DNA of 64,000 nucleotides from Verrucomicrobiota bacterium (lineage in GTDB: Bacteria; Verrucomicrobiota; Verrucomicrobiia; Opitutales; Opitutaceae), in the NCBI GenBank assembly GCA_018239845.1, contig JAFEGO010000017.1, positions 1 to 64,000 of the forward strand. The letters are read 5' to 3'. Positions 62,482-64,000 of the stretch are shown here, in pieces. The translations under genes were made by a program, and so were the position numbers. Below the pieces are notes generated by a model that was not told where the DNA came from, did no database searches, and saw only the letters and a list, made by a program, of their open reading frames with translations. The stretch's first letter is position 1, and each line of letters opens with the position of its first letter.

Positions 62482-63980
62482 TCAGTGCGACTCGGTGAAG
62501 CTCGTGATGGAGTGCCACTCGAGCATTTCCTGGCGGAGGGCGGACTCGGTCTTGAGCACGACGCGCTCGAGGCTGTTCCACGTCTGGCAGAAGGCGACGC
62601 GCTTGCGGCTGTCCTCCAGCATCAGCTGCATCTCGCGGTAGCGGGCTACGCGGCGCTGGAGGTCGTTGATCGAGATCAGAGAGATGAACGAGGCGGCGAC
62701 GACGGGCAGCGAGATCGGCAGGAAATAAAACACGGTCTGCGTGACGGCCTCCGGCACCTCGATGTGTCCGGTGTGGCAGAGCGCATAGGCGAGGGTGCAG
62801 CCGAGCGCGAGGATCGTGGCTACCCAGAAGCCGAGCTTCAGCCGGCCGAAGAGCGGGAGGGCGCGCTGCTCCTGGCGGCGGTAGTAGGTGAGCTGGTCGT
62901 CGATGCGTTTTTCGAGGTACACGCGCTTGAACTCTTCCAGGCCCACGGGCTGCGCGGAGGTGGAGCGGCTGTGCAGGATGTGCAGGGCGCGCGTGAGGCC
63001 GCGCAGGTGAGGTGCGGCAGATTGAGGTCGTCGAAGAGCGGCGTGGCCCTGGGGAGGCCCCACGTGGCGAGGGCGGAGCGGCAAAACTCCGCGGCGAGGC
63101 GGCAGTGCACCCAGTTGTGCATCGAGTGCTGGTGGCGGTGCAGCAGCACGGCCACGCCGAGCGCACCGGCGAGGCAGCTCAGTTTGAGCCAGGGGAAGAT
63201 GGCGTCGTGCAGGCCGAAGGCGAGCGCGGCGGCGGCGATAAGCGTAGCCGCCACATGCAGTGCCACGGTGCCGACGATGAGCCGGCGGAAGTACGGAGCG
63301 CCCCGACTGGCGGCGTGGTCGCACTTCTGCTGGAAGGCGAAGATATACGCGGGCGCGTTGAAGGGATTTTCGCCCCAGCCGCCGGTGGCCGGGGGCAGGC
63401 GGTTGAGGTTGGCGAGGCTCTGGTCGTCGCGCTTGAGGTGGTCGAAGTTCTCCCGGCGTACGGCGAGCGTGGCGGCGTCGATCACGATGACGGGTTTGCC
63501 GAGGGACTGGGCGTAGGCGACGATGTCGGCGGTGCCGCCCTTGCCGCGCGCGGGCTGGCCGTCCCAGACCGCGAGGAGGACATCGGCGCCGTTGACGGTC
63601 TCCATGCCGCAGTCGAGGTAGGCGTCCTCGCGCGAGCCGTTTTCGGTGATCACGCGCGTGTGTTCGGCCTGCGCGAGGAGGGTCTCGACCTCAGACCACT
63701 CGGCTGCGGAGAAATCCCGCGCGAAGTCCGCCTTGGGCAGCGGGAGGATCGCGTGCCACGAGAGGCCGAGGCCCCGGGCCTGCGTGACGAACAGCTGGTC
63801 GCTGCCGGCGGCGACGGACGAGAGGGCGACCCATTCGCCGGCGGTCTCCTGGCGCAGGGCGGCAAGCTCGGCGGCGATCACGGCCGCGACGCCGGCGGCG
63901 TTGGCCAGCGTGCGGTGCCCGGAGAAGCCCACGACGTGGAAGAGGGGCAGCTGGCTGGCGTTGGGAGCGGTGGTGGACAT
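62482..63980 (-). pseudogene. SLOG-like Rossmann protein with four TM helices (SLATT-like), frameshifted
   Basis: Frame 1 from the ATG at 63980: FHVVGFSGHRTL, then VNGADVLLAVWDGQPARGKG and GTADIVAYAQSLGKPVIVID, a SLOG/DprA-like nucleotide-binding pattern (about 12-170); helices LIVGTVALHVAATLIAAAAL and LSCLAGALGVAVLLHR; HNWVHCRLAAEFCRSALA. After LNLPHL (about 63003-63020) coding sense moves by one base to frame 2: RGLTRALHILHS, LEEFKRVYLEKRIDD, helices LGFWVATILALGCTLAYAL and FYFLPISLPVVAASFISLIS, stop at 62482. One missing base explains it: a mutation, an error, or programmed shifting. SLOG plus 4-TM proteins are predicted sensors and effectors of nucleotide-signal defence systems. Confidence 0.75.
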
Positions 63981-64000
63981 GCGCCGGTGCGAGGCAGCTA

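Overview
The window looks like chromosomal DNA of a Gram-negative, high-GC member of the Verrucomicrobiota, probably Opitutaceae-like. This is an inference. It rests on an outer-membrane TonB receptor and KDO activation (kdsB), a DUF5069 protein, a divergent membrane pyrophosphatase, a Wsp-type chemosensory cluster ending in a histidine-kinase hybrid, and many intergenic palindromes of a kind common in that phylum. No rRNA, tRNA, CRISPR array, integrase or transposase gene was seen.

Layout. 1-3677: three start/stop-overlapping phosphorelay genes (a PAS-PAS kinase cut by the window edge, then two receiver-kinase hybrids). 3787-4737: secreted alpha/beta-hydrolase. 4934-7455: a visibly AT-richer two-gene island coding for a DUF4365-like nuclease-type protein and a trypsin-like protease, a candidate defence module. 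7578-10754: PhyH oxygenase, cystathionine gamma-synthase-type enzyme and aldo/keto reductase, with palindromes between them. 10952-22103: Wsp-like chemosensory operon (two near-twin receptors, CheW, CheR-TPR, Cys-rich CheW, CheA-REC, CheB) whose output protein keeps a WspR-like receiver and coiled coil but carries a histidine kinase and two more receivers instead of GGDEF. 22107-31079: DUF5069, small membrane proteins, NAT, DUF885 metallopeptidase, H+-pyrophosphatase (hppA) with terminator, and a GHL6-type glycosidase. 31101-37582: dicarboxylate symporter, MobA-like enzyme, then a tight cluster PhyH, LarA-like, small-molecule kinase and atypical enolase paralog, which suggests an undescribed hydroxy-acid pathway. 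37563-37651: a palindrome that supplies the stop codons of two convergent genes. 37649-48801: sulfite-oxidase-like protein, HrpA, TPM/TPM/lemA (lemA has an in-frame amber), CBS protein, dienelactone hydrolase, ABC ATPase, Ala-rich secreted protein, ArsC/Spx-like protein. 48809-57535: small unknowns, DUF4097, TatD, HPr, KdsB, CarA, KamA and SIMPL protein. 57660-58237: two tandem copies of a candidate small RNA, then a TPP riboswitch with its own terminator in front of a TonB receptor. 60515-63980: GNAT, pRiA4b ORF-3-like protein, a small orphan and a frameshifted SLOG/4-TM protein.

How it fits together. Signal transduction dominates: four hybrid or sensor kinases plus a complete Wsp-type array. 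The most novel candidates are the protease/DUF4365 island, the LarA-kinase-enolase cluster, the tandem small RNAs, the kinase-output Wsp system, and a dense set of at least five families of intergenic palindromes.
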